This document shows positions 6,627 through 14,269 of a DNA stretch of 20,113 bases, piece after piece. The stretch is from NCBI GenBank assembly GCA_965657665.1, contig CBFHPF010000016.1, positions 1 to 20,113 on the forward strand, given 5' to 3'. The notes under the pieces are model-generated. The model was not told the DNA's origin and did not search any database. It saw only the letters and a list, made by a program, of their open reading frames with translations. Within the stretch, counting starts at the first letter, position 1; each line of letters begins with the position of its first letter. This DNA is from UBA8337 sp965657665. GTDB lineage: Bacteria; Pseudomonadota; Alphaproteobacteria; RS24. The position numbers were made by a program, and so were the translations under genes.

Positions 6627-7499
6627 ATGGCGAAGCTAAGCGCCAGCACAAATGATAATCGGTTTATCAGCGCGGCGGGCATCGCTGCCATTTGTGTGGT
6701 TGTCGCCCTATTGCTGCTGTTTGCCTTGCCGCGCAATAACCCGCAAATTGAGCGCTTGCGTATGGCGGCGTATGACATTGTCACACCAATTATTGACCTT
6801 TTGAGTGCACCGTTTATTGCTTTGCGCAATGTAGGCGATAGCGTCAATGAGCTTGGTGAATTGCGCATCGCCAATGATGCGCTAACGGCTGAAAACGAAG
6901 TATTACGCATTCGTGTGGCTGAGTTGACCCAAGCCCGCGTGCTGATGCAGCAGTATCGCGAGCTGTTAAATATTCCCGCCGAGCCGCAATTTGAAATGAT
7001 ACCCGTGCGGGTCGTTGCGGATTTATCCAGCCCATTTGTCAAAACCGTGATTGCCAATGGTGGAAGTAATATCGGCATTGAAGCAGGGCTGGCTGTGATG
7101 GGTACTAACGGTCTTGTCGGTCGTGTCACCTCAGTCGGCAGTAATTCTTCGCGTATTTTGCTGGTCACCGATTTTAACAGCAACATACCGGTGGTTGGCT
7201 TGGCCAGTGATGTGCAGGCCATTTTATCGGGTCGCAATGATGACGTGCCTTTTCTGCAATATGTGCCGCCAAAGGCTTCGTTTAAAACCGGCGACTTGCT
7301 GGTGACTTCAGGGCGCGGCGGGCAAGTGCCGGTCGGCTTACCGGTCGGCACGGTTGCCAAGGCTGAAGAAAATGGCGCGATTGGCGTCAACACATTGGAT
7401 GATGTCGGCAATTTGGTTTACGTGCGCGTGGTGAAGATGACGCCGGTCGAAAGCCCACCGGAAGCTGAAGGGCCTATATTAGGCCAAAGCGGAAACTAG
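6627..7499 (+). CDS. mreC: Rod shape-determining protein MreC
   Basis: MreC is the single-pass inner-membrane scaffold that links MreB to PBP2 and activates it from the periplasm. The 290-residue protein has a transmembrane helix at about 14-34 (ISAAGIAAICVVVALLLLFAL). A coiled-coil runs from about 68 to 112 (NELGELRIANDALTAENEVLRIRVAELTQ). The two beta-barrel lobes of MreC follow, including LVTDFNSNIPV and LLVTSGRGGQVPVGLPVGTV, which is a very typical family motif. The gene lies 20 bp after mreB and 4 bp before mreD. GAGGG lies close to the ATG and AAGGA farther off. A 280-residue antisense open frame covers nearly the whole gene but is a shadow. Confidence 0.95.
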   Translation: MAKLSASTNDNRFISAAGIAAICVVVALLLLFALPRNNPQIERLRMAAYDIVTPIIDLLSAPFIALRNVGDSVNELGELRIANDALTAENEVLRIRVAELTQARVLMQQYRELLNIPAEPQFEMIPVRVVADLSSPFVKTVIANGGSNIGIEAGLAVMGTNGLVGRVTSVGSNSSRILLVTDFNSNIPVVGLASDVQAILSGRNDDVPFLQYVPPKASFKTGDLLVTSGRGGQVPVGLPVGTVAKAEENGAIGVNTLDDVGNLVYVRVVKMTPVESPPEAEGPILGQSGN

Positions 7500-7503
7500 A
7501 CCG

Positions 7504-8037
7504 ATGGCCGGTTTTGAAACCCGCACCGGAAGTAGTGGCTCGCTGCGCTTTATCCCTTTCGCGGTTATCGTCATTTTTATTTTGCTTGATGGACTGCCCG
7601 CTATGAGCGGTTGGCTGATGCATCTCGAACTAGGGCTGTTTTTCATCCCGCTGTTTTATATTGGCTTGCATGCTGAGCGCGATTATACGCCGGTCGGTGT
7701 GCTGGCTTTGGGGCTGTTTAATGACGTGCTGAGCGATGCGCCGATTGGTTTTTGGGGCATTTTATTTTGCGTGCTGTATATGCTGGGTGTATCGCAGCGT
7801 GCGGTTTTGCAAAACGCTCGCTGGGGGTCGTATTGGACGAGTTTTATTGTTGTCGTGTCGGTCACTTATCTGGTCGGCTATCTGATAGCTCTCATGCGTG
7901 ACGATATGAGCATTGGTGGCGGCGTGTATTTTTTATCCGCAATGGTCACGGCTTTGTGCTTTCCTATGATTTATTTCCCGCTCGGATGGTTGCAATCTGA
8001 AGGTCTCGGGCGGTTCACTTTTGGTGAAGGTGATTAA
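7504..8037 (+). CDS. mreD: Rod shape-determining protein MreD
   Basis: MreD is the small polytopic membrane member of the elongasome. The 177-residue product is strongly hydrophobic, with about five membrane segments (roughly 17-32, 38-56, 58-80, 110-130 and 138-160). It carries the MreD-like region TPVGVLALGLFNDVLSDAPIGFWGILFCVLYML, which has the conserved Asp after the glycine-leucine-phenylalanine stretch. The start is 4 bp after the mreC stop, and its TAA shares a base with the ATG of mrdA. MreD sequences are poorly conserved, so the call leans partly on the mreC-mreD-mrdA order, which is very reliable. Confidence 0.93.
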   Translation: MAGFETRTGSSGSLRFIPFAVIVIFILLDGLPAMSGWLMHLELGLFFIPLFYIGLHAERDYTPVGVLALGLFNDVLSDAPIGFWGILFCVLYMLGVSQRAVLQNARWGSYWTSFIVVVSVTYLVGYLIALMRDDMSIGGGVYFLSAMVTALCFPMIYFPLGWLQSEGLGRFTFGEGD

Positions 8038-9956
8038 TGGCGCGTTATGAAAATGACAATTCGCTATTTTCGCGTCGCCTGCTTTTGCTAGGCGTGGCGC
8101 AGGCCGCTTTTTATTCGGTTCTGGCCGGTCGTTTGCAGTATTTGCAAATTGCTCAATCGGAAGAATTTGAAACATTGGCTGAGGCCAATCGGGTCAATGT
8201 CATGCAATTGTCGCCGCCACGCGGGCGCATTATTGACCATAAGGGCCGTGTGCTGGCCGATAATGACCGCAATTTGAAAGTCGAATTAGTGCCGGAACAA
8301 GCCGGTGATGTGCGCAAAACACTGACAGATTTGCAACGGATTTTGGGACTTTCCGATCGCCGTATTGCCGAATTGCGGCGGCGCATTCGCCGTGCCCCAA
8401 AGTTTAAATCCATTACGGTGGCGGAGGATTTAAGTTGGGAGCAGTTTAGTGCGCTTAATTTGAATCTGCCGTTTTTACCGGGCGTGACACCTAGGGTCGG
8501 GGAAAAACGGATTTATCCGGAAACCGAACCCATCGCTCATGTGGTCGGCTATGTCGGCACGAAAACCAAAAAAGATTTGCAGCGTGTCGGCAATATTGTC
8601 GGCGACACGGTAGGGCGTAGCGGGCTGGAGCGGCAATATGAAGATAATCTGCGCGGATTGCCGGGCGTGCGCCATGTTGAGGTAAATGTGCATGGTCGCA
8701 CCGTGCGCGAATTGCGTGCTGAGCCGGGCAAGCCGGGCGATGATTTACAATTGGCACTCGATTTGGATTTGCAAAAATTCACTGCCGAACGTATGGCGGG
8801 CTTAAGCGGGTCGACTGTGGTGATGGATGTCGAAACCGGTGAAGTCCGTGTCATGGTTTCTACGCCGTCTTATGACCCGAATGAATTTGCCGGTGGCATT
8901 TCGGGTGATAAGTGGGCACGTTTGCTGGAGCACGAACGCAAGCCGCTCGTGAACAAGGCCATTCGCGGCCTATATTCACCCGGCTCGACTTTTAAAATGC
9001 TGGTTGCGTTGGCGGCTTTGGAGGATGAGCTTATTGCCCCGGATGAAACCGTGACCTGTAGCGGTAAATATAATTTTGCCGGCGAGGTGTTTCATTGTTG
9101 GACAAATGACGGGCATGGCGCGACCAATTTGGAGCAGGCGCTGGAGCAATCTTGCGATGTTTATTTTTATGATTTGGCTCTGAAAGTCGGCATTGACCGA
9201 ATTGAAAAAATGGCAAGGCGCTTCGGCTTTGGCGAAGTGACAGGCATTGATTTGAACGGCGAGAAATTTGGCACTGTGCCCGGCCGCGATTGGAAGCGCG
9301 CCAATTTCGATGCCGGTTGGCGCTCGGGCGAAACCGTCATTACGGCTATTGGCCAAGGTTATTTATTGTCTACCCCGCTGCAATTGGCGCTGATGACGGC
9401 GGCTTTGGCAAATGGCGGCAAGCTGGTAACGCCACGCCTGACGCGTTTGGGCGATGAGACCGCGCTGCAGCGTGATTTGAACATTAAACCCGAGCATCTC
9501 AATATTATCCGGCGCGGTTTATATCGCGCGGTCAACAAACCTGATGGCACGGCTTATGGTTCCAGCCTGCTGATTAAAGGGCGGCGCATGTCGGGCAAAA
9601 CCGGCACTGTGCAGGTGCGGCGTATCTCAAAAGCTGAGCGCGAAGAGGGTGTCATTCCTAACTCGAAGCTCGATTGGCATTTGCGCGACCATTCGCTGTT
9701 TGTCGGCTATGTACCGCATAATGCGCCGCGCTATGCGATAGCGGTAGTGATTGAGCATGGCGGTGGCGGTGCGCAAGTGGCCGCACCGATTGCCCGCGAT
9801 ATTATGGTTCGTTTATTGCGCGGCTCTGTGCAGCATGTACCGACGCGTCCTAAACCGCCAAAGCCTGCTGCGCCGGATATTCCTAAAGAGCCGCAATTGG
9901 GCCCTGCCCCAAATCTTGATACTGAACAATTGGCTGATGCAGGAGAGGGCTTATGA
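8037..9956 (+). CDS. mrdA: Penicillin-binding protein 2, elongasome transpeptidase
   Basis: PBP2 is the class B transpeptidase that cross-links peptidoglycan during rod elongation, working with RodA and held in place by MreC. The 639-residue protein has an N-terminal transmembrane helix (about 12-32) and the pedestal motifs RGRIIDHKGRVLADN (62-76) and GRSGLERQYEDNLRG. It then has the transpeptidase domain with the active-site S317-T-F-K320 (in YSPGSTFKM), the second motif S372-C-D and the third K521-T-G (in SGKTGTVQ). These are the three penicillin-binding signatures in the right order. The C-terminus is Pro-rich (PTRPKPPKPAAPDIPKEP), as in many homologues. The start shares a base with the mreD stop, and its end overlaps rodA by four bases (ATGA). 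All catalytic residues are intact. Confidence 0.97.
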   Translation: MARYENDNSLFSRRLLLLGVAQAAFYSVLAGRLQYLQIAQSEEFETLAEANRVNVMQLSPPRGRIIDHKGRVLADNDRNLKVELVPEQAGDVRKTLTDLQRILGLSDRRIAELRRRIRRAPKFKSITVAEDLSWEQFSALNLNLPFLPGVTPRVGEKRIYPETEPIAHVVGYVGTKTKKDLQRVGNIVGDTVGRSGLERQYEDNLRGLPGVRHVEVNVHGRTVRELRAEPGKPGDDLQLALDLDLQKFTAERMAGLSGSTVVMDVETGEVRVMVSTPSYDPNEFAGGISGDKWARLLEHERKPLVNKAIRGLYSPGSTFKMLVALAALEDELIAPDETVTCSGKYNFAGEVFHCWTNDGHGATNLEQALEQSCDVYFYDLALKVGIDRIEKMARRFGFGEVTGIDLNGEKFGTVPGRDWKRANFDAGWRSGETVITAIGQGYLLSTPLQLALMTAALANGGKLVTPRLTRLGDETALQRDLNIKPEHLNIIRRGLYRAVNKPDGTAYGSSLLIKGRRMSGKTGTVQVRRISKAEREEGVIPNSKLDWHLRDHSLFVGYVPHNAPRYAIAVVIEHGGGGAQVAAPIARDIMVRLLRGSVQHVPTRPKPPKPAAPDIPKEPQLGPAPNLDTEQLADAGEGL

Positions 9957-11077
9957 GTATGCAATCTTCCGCCGGTCGGGGCGTCATTTTCGGCCATATT
10001 GATGAGGTTAATAAACCGCTTTTCATATGCGTCACCCTATTGGGTATGATTGGCGTATTGGTTCTTTATTCCGTCGCTGGTGGTGATTTTTCACCTTGGG
10101 CGTGGCGACATGGGCTTCGCGTCGTCGCCGCCTTAGGCATGATTTATGCCATCGCCGCTATCGAAGTGCGCACGATTTATAACGCCGCTTACCCGCTTTA
10201 TCTCATTGTGTTGGTCATGTTGGTGGCGGTGGAGTTATTCGGCACAAAAACCATGGGCGCGCAACGTTGGCTCGATTTTGGCTTGTTCCGCTTGCAGCCG
10301 TCTGAGTTTATGCGCCTCGCCATATTATTGGCACTGGCGCGCTATTTTCATGGTGTGCATCAAAACGACGTGTCGCATCCGGTCAATTTGATTGTGCCGC
10401 TATTTATTATTGTCGCGCCTAGCCTGTTGGTTTTCGCGCAGCCGGATTTGGGCACGGCCATTATGTTGGCGGTTGGTGGCTTCGGCGTGCTGGTGTTGGC
10501 GGGTGTGGATATGCGTTATTTTGTTGCCGGCGCGGCGGCACTGATAGCGGCCATCCCGATTGTTTGGCAAAATTTACTGGCTTACCAAAAAGAGCGCGTC
10601 TTGGTGTTTTTGGACCCTGAGCGTGACCCGTTAGGTGCGGGTTATCATATTATTCAGTCGAAAATCGGCATCGGTTCGGGCGGTGTGTTTGGCAAAGGAT
10701 TGGCGCAGGGCACGCAAAGCCAGTTGAACTTTTTGCCTGAGCGACACACCGATTTCATCTTCAGTAACTTTGCCGAAGAAATGGGCTTTGTCGGCAGTAT
10801 CGCTTTATTGCTGCTTTTTATTGTGACTCTGGTGATTATTTTTCGTATCGCCAGTCAGATGCGCCATACGTTTACCCGCCTTTTGACGGCGTCTATCGGC
10901 TTTTCTTTGTCGATTTATGTGATTGTCAATTTGGCTATGGTTATGGGGCTTGCGCCGGTTGTCGGCGTGCCGCTGCCGTTTGTTTCATATGGTGGTACAT
11001 CGCTCTTGACCTTCATGGCCGGAATTGGCCTGATATTGGCAATGGACAGGCAACCAATGGCAGACTTGCCTAAATAG
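9953..11077 (+). CDS. rodA: SEDS-family peptidoglycan glycosyltransferase RodA
   Basis: RodA polymerises glycan strands from lipid II in the elongasome, in complex with PBP2. The 374-residue protein has about ten membrane segments and the SEDS signatures: RWLDFGLFRLQPSEFMRL, FAQPDLGTA, LAYQKERVLVFLDPERDPLGAGYHIIQSKIGIGSGG, LPERHTDFIFSNFAEEMGF and PLPFVSYGGTSLLT. The Asp in the QPDLGTA-HTDF region and the GYH(I)IQS loop are intact. The start ATG overlaps the mrdA stop (ATGA); a second ATG two codons on is equally possible. The gene end lies inside the first unit of a 20-bp tandem array, which sets the last four residues (D-L-P-K) and the stop. It closes the mre operon proper; the M20 peptidase follows after 49 bp. 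Confidence 0.97.
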   Translation: MSMQSSAGRGVIFGHIDEVNKPLFICVTLLGMIGVLVLYSVAGGDFSPWAWRHGLRVVAALGMIYAIAAIEVRTIYNAAYPLYLIVLVMLVAVELFGTKTMGAQRWLDFGLFRLQPSEFMRLAILLALARYFHGVHQNDVSHPVNLIVPLFIIVAPSLLVFAQPDLGTAIMLAVGGFGVLVLAGVDMRYFVAGAAALIAAIPIVWQNLLAYQKERVLVFLDPERDPLGAGYHIIQSKIGIGSGGVFGKGLAQGTQSQLNFLPERHTDFIFSNFAEEMGFVGSIALLLLFIVTLVIIFRIASQMRHTFTRLLTASIGFSLSIYVIVNLAMVMGLAPVVGVPLPFVSYGGTSLLTFMAGIGLILAMDRQPMADLPK

Positions 11078-11120
11078 AGACAGACTTGCCTAAGTAGAGG
11101 CAGGCTTGCCGAAACGGGAG
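11061..11120 (+). repeat. Three tandem 20-bp units across the rodA stop codon
   Basis: Units at 11061-11080, 11081-11100 and 11101-11120 follow one another exactly with a 20-bp period. Units 1 and 2 share CAGACTTGCCTAARTAGAG, differing at two positions; unit 3 begins CAGGCTTGCC and then diverges. Unit 1 encodes the rodA end and stop, and unit 3 supplies the ribosome-binding GGAG of the next gene. This is probably replication slippage that lengthened the gap; a regulatory role is not shown. Confidence 0.85.
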
Positions 11121-11126
11121 AGAATA

Positions 11127-12611
11127 ATGAACTGGTCACAGCTGCAAACAAAAACCAAAGCCCTGCTTGTTATTGGCGGGGCAATCGGGCTGTTACTGCT
11201 TGTCATAGTGGCACGCACATTCACCCCGGCTGCTTCACAAAGCGATGGCGAAACATTCGACTTTAAGCCGGATAGCCAACGCGTGACGCGGTTGATGAGC
11301 GAGTCTGTGCGCTTCAAAACCATTTCATTCGGTCGCGATAAACCGACCTCAAAGCGGGCGCTATTGGCCTATCACGAATATTTGCGGCGGCAGTTCCCTC
11401 TGGTGCATAAAAATCTGACGCGCGAAATCGTTAATGATTATTCGCTGCTCTATACCTATCGCGGTAGCACAGATGAAAAGCCGGTCATCATGCTGGGGCA
11501 TCTTGATGTTGTGCCGGTTGTGCCGGGCACGGAAGGCGACTGGAAACAACCGCCTTTCGCCGGCACGGTGGCAGACGGCTTCATTTGGGGACGCGGCACA
11601 CTTGATAATAAGGTGAATATTATCGGCCTTCTTGAGGCGGCTGAGAATATGCTGGCGCGCGGTATTGTGCCGAAGCGGACGATTTATTTTGCTTTCGGTC
11701 ATGATGAAGAACAAGGCGGTATAGACGGTGCCCGTGAAATGGCAAAATTGCTCGAAGCGCGAGGTGTGCAAGCCGAGTTTCTGGTTGATGAGGGCGGTCT
11801 GGTGACACAAGGCGTTGTGCCTGGTGTCGATGCACCAATGGCGATTATTGCTCCGGCTGAAAAAGGTATTGTGACCTTGCAATTGAAAGTTGTTGGCGAG
11901 GGTGGGCACTCATCCATGCCACCTGTGCAAACCTCTATCGGTGTGTTGGCTGCTGCCATTGCCTCACTTGAAGCCAATCAGTTCCCGCGCGATTTCTCAC
12001 ATACGCAAGACTTCCTTGAAGCTGTTGCCGATGAAATGCCTTTGGCGTCGCGTTTGGTGATGAAAAACCTATGGCTATTCAAGCCGGTCGTCATGAGCAT
12101 GTTTGAAGGCGACAAACAAGCGCAAGCGGGTATGCGAACCACGACGGCGGCGACCATGATTGAAGGCGGCATTAAGGCCAATGTGTTGCCAATTGATGCG
12201 ACTGCTAAGGTCAATTTTCGTATTTTGCCTGGCGAGACACCTGAGACCGTTAAGCAGCGTGTGACGGATGTGATTAACGACCCGCGCGTCGAGGTCACAT
12301 TTGATGGCTCCGGTCAAACCGGTATGGGGCCGTCTCCAGTCAGCCCGATTTCCGGTTATGGCTGGGAAACACTAACCGATGCCATTCGTGATACCGCCGC
12401 GCCGCAGCGTATTATTATTGCGCCGCGTTTGTTGGTGGCGGCTACCGATACACGTCACTACCGCAAGCTGACACCGAACCATTATCGCTTCACATATATG
12501 CAGCTCGCGCCAAGCGACTTGGGCACAATTCACGGCACAAATGAGCGTATCAGTGTTGCCACACTGAACGATACGGTGCGGTTTTACTTCCGCATGTTGT
12601 CCGGACTTTAG
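11127..12611 (+). CDS. Membrane-anchored M20-family zinc peptidase (carboxypeptidase S / PM20D1-like)
   Basis: This 494-residue protein is a metallopeptidase of family M20. It has one N-terminal transmembrane helix (about 12-29), so the catalytic part is probably periplasmic. Metal and catalytic residues are visible: H125 and D127 in MLGHLDVVP, D160 in GRGTLDNK, E194 and E195 in GHDEEQGG, D221 in LVDEGG, and a late H469 in GTIHGTNE. The GEGGHSSMPP motif marks the dimerisation-domain insertion. It resembles the carboxypeptidase S/PM20D1 branch, which hydrolyses or forms N-acyl amino acids or cleaves dipeptides. The substrate here is unknown. The start ATG 11127 is preferred to an upstream in-frame TTG (11106) because GGGAGAG lies just before it. 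It follows rodA on the same strand and converges with grxC 24 bp downstream. A role in wall turnover is only suggested by position. Confidence 0.88.
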   Translation: MNWSQLQTKTKALLVIGGAIGLLLLVIVARTFTPAASQSDGETFDFKPDSQRVTRLMSESVRFKTISFGRDKPTSKRALLAYHEYLRRQFPLVHKNLTREIVNDYSLLYTYRGSTDEKPVIMLGHLDVVPVVPGTEGDWKQPPFAGTVADGFIWGRGTLDNKVNIIGLLEAAENMLARGIVPKRTIYFAFGHDEEQGGIDGAREMAKLLEARGVQAEFLVDEGGLVTQGVVPGVDAPMAIIAPAEKGIVTLQLKVVGEGGHSSMPPVQTSIGVLAAAIASLEANQFPRDFSHTQDFLEAVADEMPLASRLVMKNLWLFKPVVMSMFEGDKQAQAGMRTTTAATMIEGGIKANVLPIDATAKVNFRILPGETPETVKQRVTDVINDPRVEVTFDGSGQTGMGPSPVSPISGYGWETLTDAIRDTAAPQRIIIAPRLLVAATDTRHYRKLTPNHYRFTYMQLAPSDLGTIHGTNERISVATLNDTVRFYFRMLSGL

Positions 12612-12635
12612 GGTAGAAGCTTTAAACGTCGGTGA

Positions 12636-12890
12636 TTAGCCGAGCAGCGGGTCGAGGCCGCCATCGGCATCGAGGGCATATAATTCATCGCAACCGCCAA
12701 TATGGTGATTATCGATGAAGATTTGCGGCACGGTGTGGCTGCCATTGGCGCGCGCCATCATGGTCTCGCGCTCATTGGGCTGCTTGTTCAAGCTAATTTC
12801 GACAAAATCTGCCCCTTTTTTTGCCAGCAGGTCTTTCGCTGCATGGCAATAGGGACAAATCATTGTTGTATAAATTTCAATTTTGGCCAC
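12636..12890 (-). CDS. grxC: Glutaredoxin 3
   Basis: This 84-residue thioredoxin-fold oxidoreductase reduces disulfides and glutathione mixed disulfides in the cytoplasm. The active-site C12-P-Y-C15 follows the first beta strand. The cis-proline motif TVPQIFI (residues about 53-59) and the glutathione-binding GGCDEL (about 64-69) are present, as in dithiol GrxC proteins of usual length. The start codon is GTG at 12890, with a good AGGAG seven bases upstream on the minus strand. It lies 55 bp downstream of the cold-shock gene on the same strand and may share its transcript. The identification is firm. Confidence 0.95.
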   Translation of the reverse strand: MAKIEIYTTMICPYCHAAKDLLAKKGADFVEISLNKQPNERETMMARANGSHTVPQIFIDNHHIGGCDELYALDADGGLDPLLG

Positions 12891-12945
12891 GACTATCTCC
12901 TGCCTAAGAATGTAGGCATTTTGTTAGGTCGTGCAAGTGTAAAGC

Positions 12946-13179
12946 CTACTCAGCCGCTTCTGATTGACGGTCTTCGAGCAAGCTGATGTCGCATGCAACT
13001 GAGCGGCCATTACGGCCTTCTTGCATGTCATATTCAACCAATTGCTCTTCAATCAGCTGCTTCAGGCCAGATGCTTGAATTGCGGTGACATGCACAAAGC
13101 AGTCGTCGCCACCATCATCCGGTGTGATGAACCCATAACCTTTGGCTGAGTTAAACCATTTTACTTTACCAGTCTTCAT
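12946..13179 (-). CDS. Cold-shock domain protein (CspA family)
   Basis: This is a 77-residue single cold-shock domain protein that binds single-stranded RNA and DNA and acts as an RNA chaperone. The RNA-binding motifs KGYGFITPDDGG (RNP1) and DCFVHVTAI (RNP2) are intact, after the standard start MKTGKVKWFN. The frame is open upstream to 13263, but the start at 13179 is chosen because it gives the canonical N-terminus and has GGAGG five bases before it. The C-terminus is acidic. A probable promoter at about 13313-13339 would give a leader of roughly 125 nt, as is common for cold-shock genes, where the leader senses temperature. Which Csp paralogue it is cannot be decided. Confidence 0.93.
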   Translation of the reverse strand: MKTGKVKWFNSAKGYGFITPDDGGDDCFVHVTAIQASGLKQLIEEQLVEYDMQEGRNGRSVACDISLLEDRQSEAAE

Positions 13180-13312
13180 TTCCGCCTCCACTAATCGAAA
13201 GCGCGCCGAAGCGGATGGTCTGTCACAATCGAGTAGGCGCATGGATTGGACACGTTGCTTCATCAGTTTAAATAGGTCAGCACACGCTCAGGACTAGGGG
13301 AAAATGAGGTTT

Positions 13313-13339
13313 TTTATACCCTGCGACACAATGTGCCAA
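13313..13339 (-). promoter_or_regulatory. Candidate promoter of the cold-shock gene
   Basis: On the minus strand TTGGCA (13339-13334) is followed after 15 bp by TATAAA (13318-13313). The spacing is short but the hexamers are good. It would start the transcript about 125 nt before the cold-shock gene. Confidence 0.4.
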
Positions 13340-13363
13340 AACACTCAGTAAAACTGTGGGTTC

Positions 13364-14227
13364 TTATTGGTCGTAATTGTCGAACTCATTATCGCCGAGC
13401 GTTGGCGGCAGATAATCGGCAATATTGAAGGGCACGGGCTTTTCTTGCGGTTCAGCGAAAAACTGAACGGCATAAATGCTGATTTTGCCATAGCGCGAGC
13501 GGCCACTCATCTCCAGCGGTGCGGCAAAATCCGTATCACCGATACGACCATAATGGGTTGTCACCGGTGGAAACTCAGCAGCGCGATCCAATGCCGCTTT
13601 TGAATATCCGGCAATCGGATTCCATAAAACCTTACAAGCCAGCGCGTTTATGCGCGCCGGATAGCTGTGTTGGGCGGCGGGGATTTCGGTCGGGTCTTGT
13701 AATTGCAACGTGGCATAGCGACGGCCATCAAATATTTCAATATTATTGTCGCAAGTTTTGCTGAGGTTATTGTCGGGTATCGGCAGCAACATGGCGGTAA
13801 ACGGGTCAAGTGTTCCGGTGCCGATGGTCGCAATATCAACCGGCGTAACAGGCAATTGCTCTTTTTCAGGTTGATAGCTGGAAACAAACTTTATCGGCGC
13901 GCCCTGGTCATAATCCATATATGTCGATTTGATAGCGCTATCGCGGACCCAATTTAAATCCAGTCTCTTTGGCTCAAAATCGCCATTTACCAAACGGCCT
14001 GAGGTTGTCGCGACGACATGGGTGTTTGATGCCAAACGCCCGACAAGCGCCGGGGCAATATGCGCGCTGAGGCGATAATCATCCGCGCTCATATCCAATT
14101 GAATATCGACTTTGGCGAATAAAATTCCGGCTGCATATATGCGATACTCGCCCACATAATGGCGCGTTTCTGCATGCGCGCAAAGCGGCAAGAAAAACGC
14201 AATAAGGCAGGCAAAATAGCGGGTCAT
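13364..14227 (-). CDS. Secreted DUF3108-family protein
   Basis: This 287-residue protein matches the DUF3108 pattern seen in alphaproteobacterial envelope proteins. Residues 1-19 form a signal peptide (MTRYFACLIAFFLPLCAHA, cleavage after Ala-His-Ala). The mature part is predicted mostly beta, with YVGEYRIYAAGILFAKVDIQLDMSADDYRLSAHI at the N-terminus, DPFTAMLLPI in the middle and a DGRRYATLQL segment. The family is thought to form an LPS- or lipid-carrier-like beta structure, but no function is established. Two Cys residues in the mature part (about 158 and 198) could form a disulfide. The gene is 42 bp downstream of the MFS gene on the same strand. The start codon sits in the palindrome GTCATATGAC. 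DUF3108 assignment is by recognition of the pattern, with moderate certainty. Confidence 0.75.
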   Translation of the reverse strand: MTRYFACLIAFFLPLCAHAETRHYVGEYRIYAAGILFAKVDIQLDMSADDYRLSAHIAPALVGRLASNTHVVATTSGRLVNGDFEPKRLDLNWVRDSAIKSTYMDYDQGAPIKFVSSYQPEKEQLPVTPVDIATIGTGTLDPFTAMLLPIPDNNLSKTCDNNIEIFDGRRYATLQLQDPTEIPAAQHSYPARINALACKVLWNPIAGYSKAALDRAAEFPPVTTHYGRIGDTDFAAPLEMSGRSRYGKISIYAVQFFAEPQEKPVPFNIADYLPPTLGDNEFDNYDQ

Positions 14228-14269
14228 ATGACGACTCTTTTAAAGGTTTTATGCCCGTCTATACGCGTG

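Noticed and set aside
6569..7411. Long 280-codon open frame antisense to mreC
   Set aside because: It has Ser/Thr-rich low-information sequence and no ribosome-binding site, and the plus-strand frame is an unmistakable mreC.
11106..11126. TTG start for the M20 peptidase
   Set aside because: It lies inside the third 20-bp repeat unit, and ATG 11127 has a ribosome-binding site right before it.
12902..12917. GCCTA/TAGGC hairpin before grxC
   Set aside because: The stem is only 5 bp and runs into the ribosome-binding site with no T run, so neither a terminator nor an operator is supported.
13180..13263. Upstream extension of the cold-shock gene to an ATG at 13263
   Set aside because: The canonical MKTGKVKWFN start at 13179 has a good GGAGG, and the extension is not family-like.
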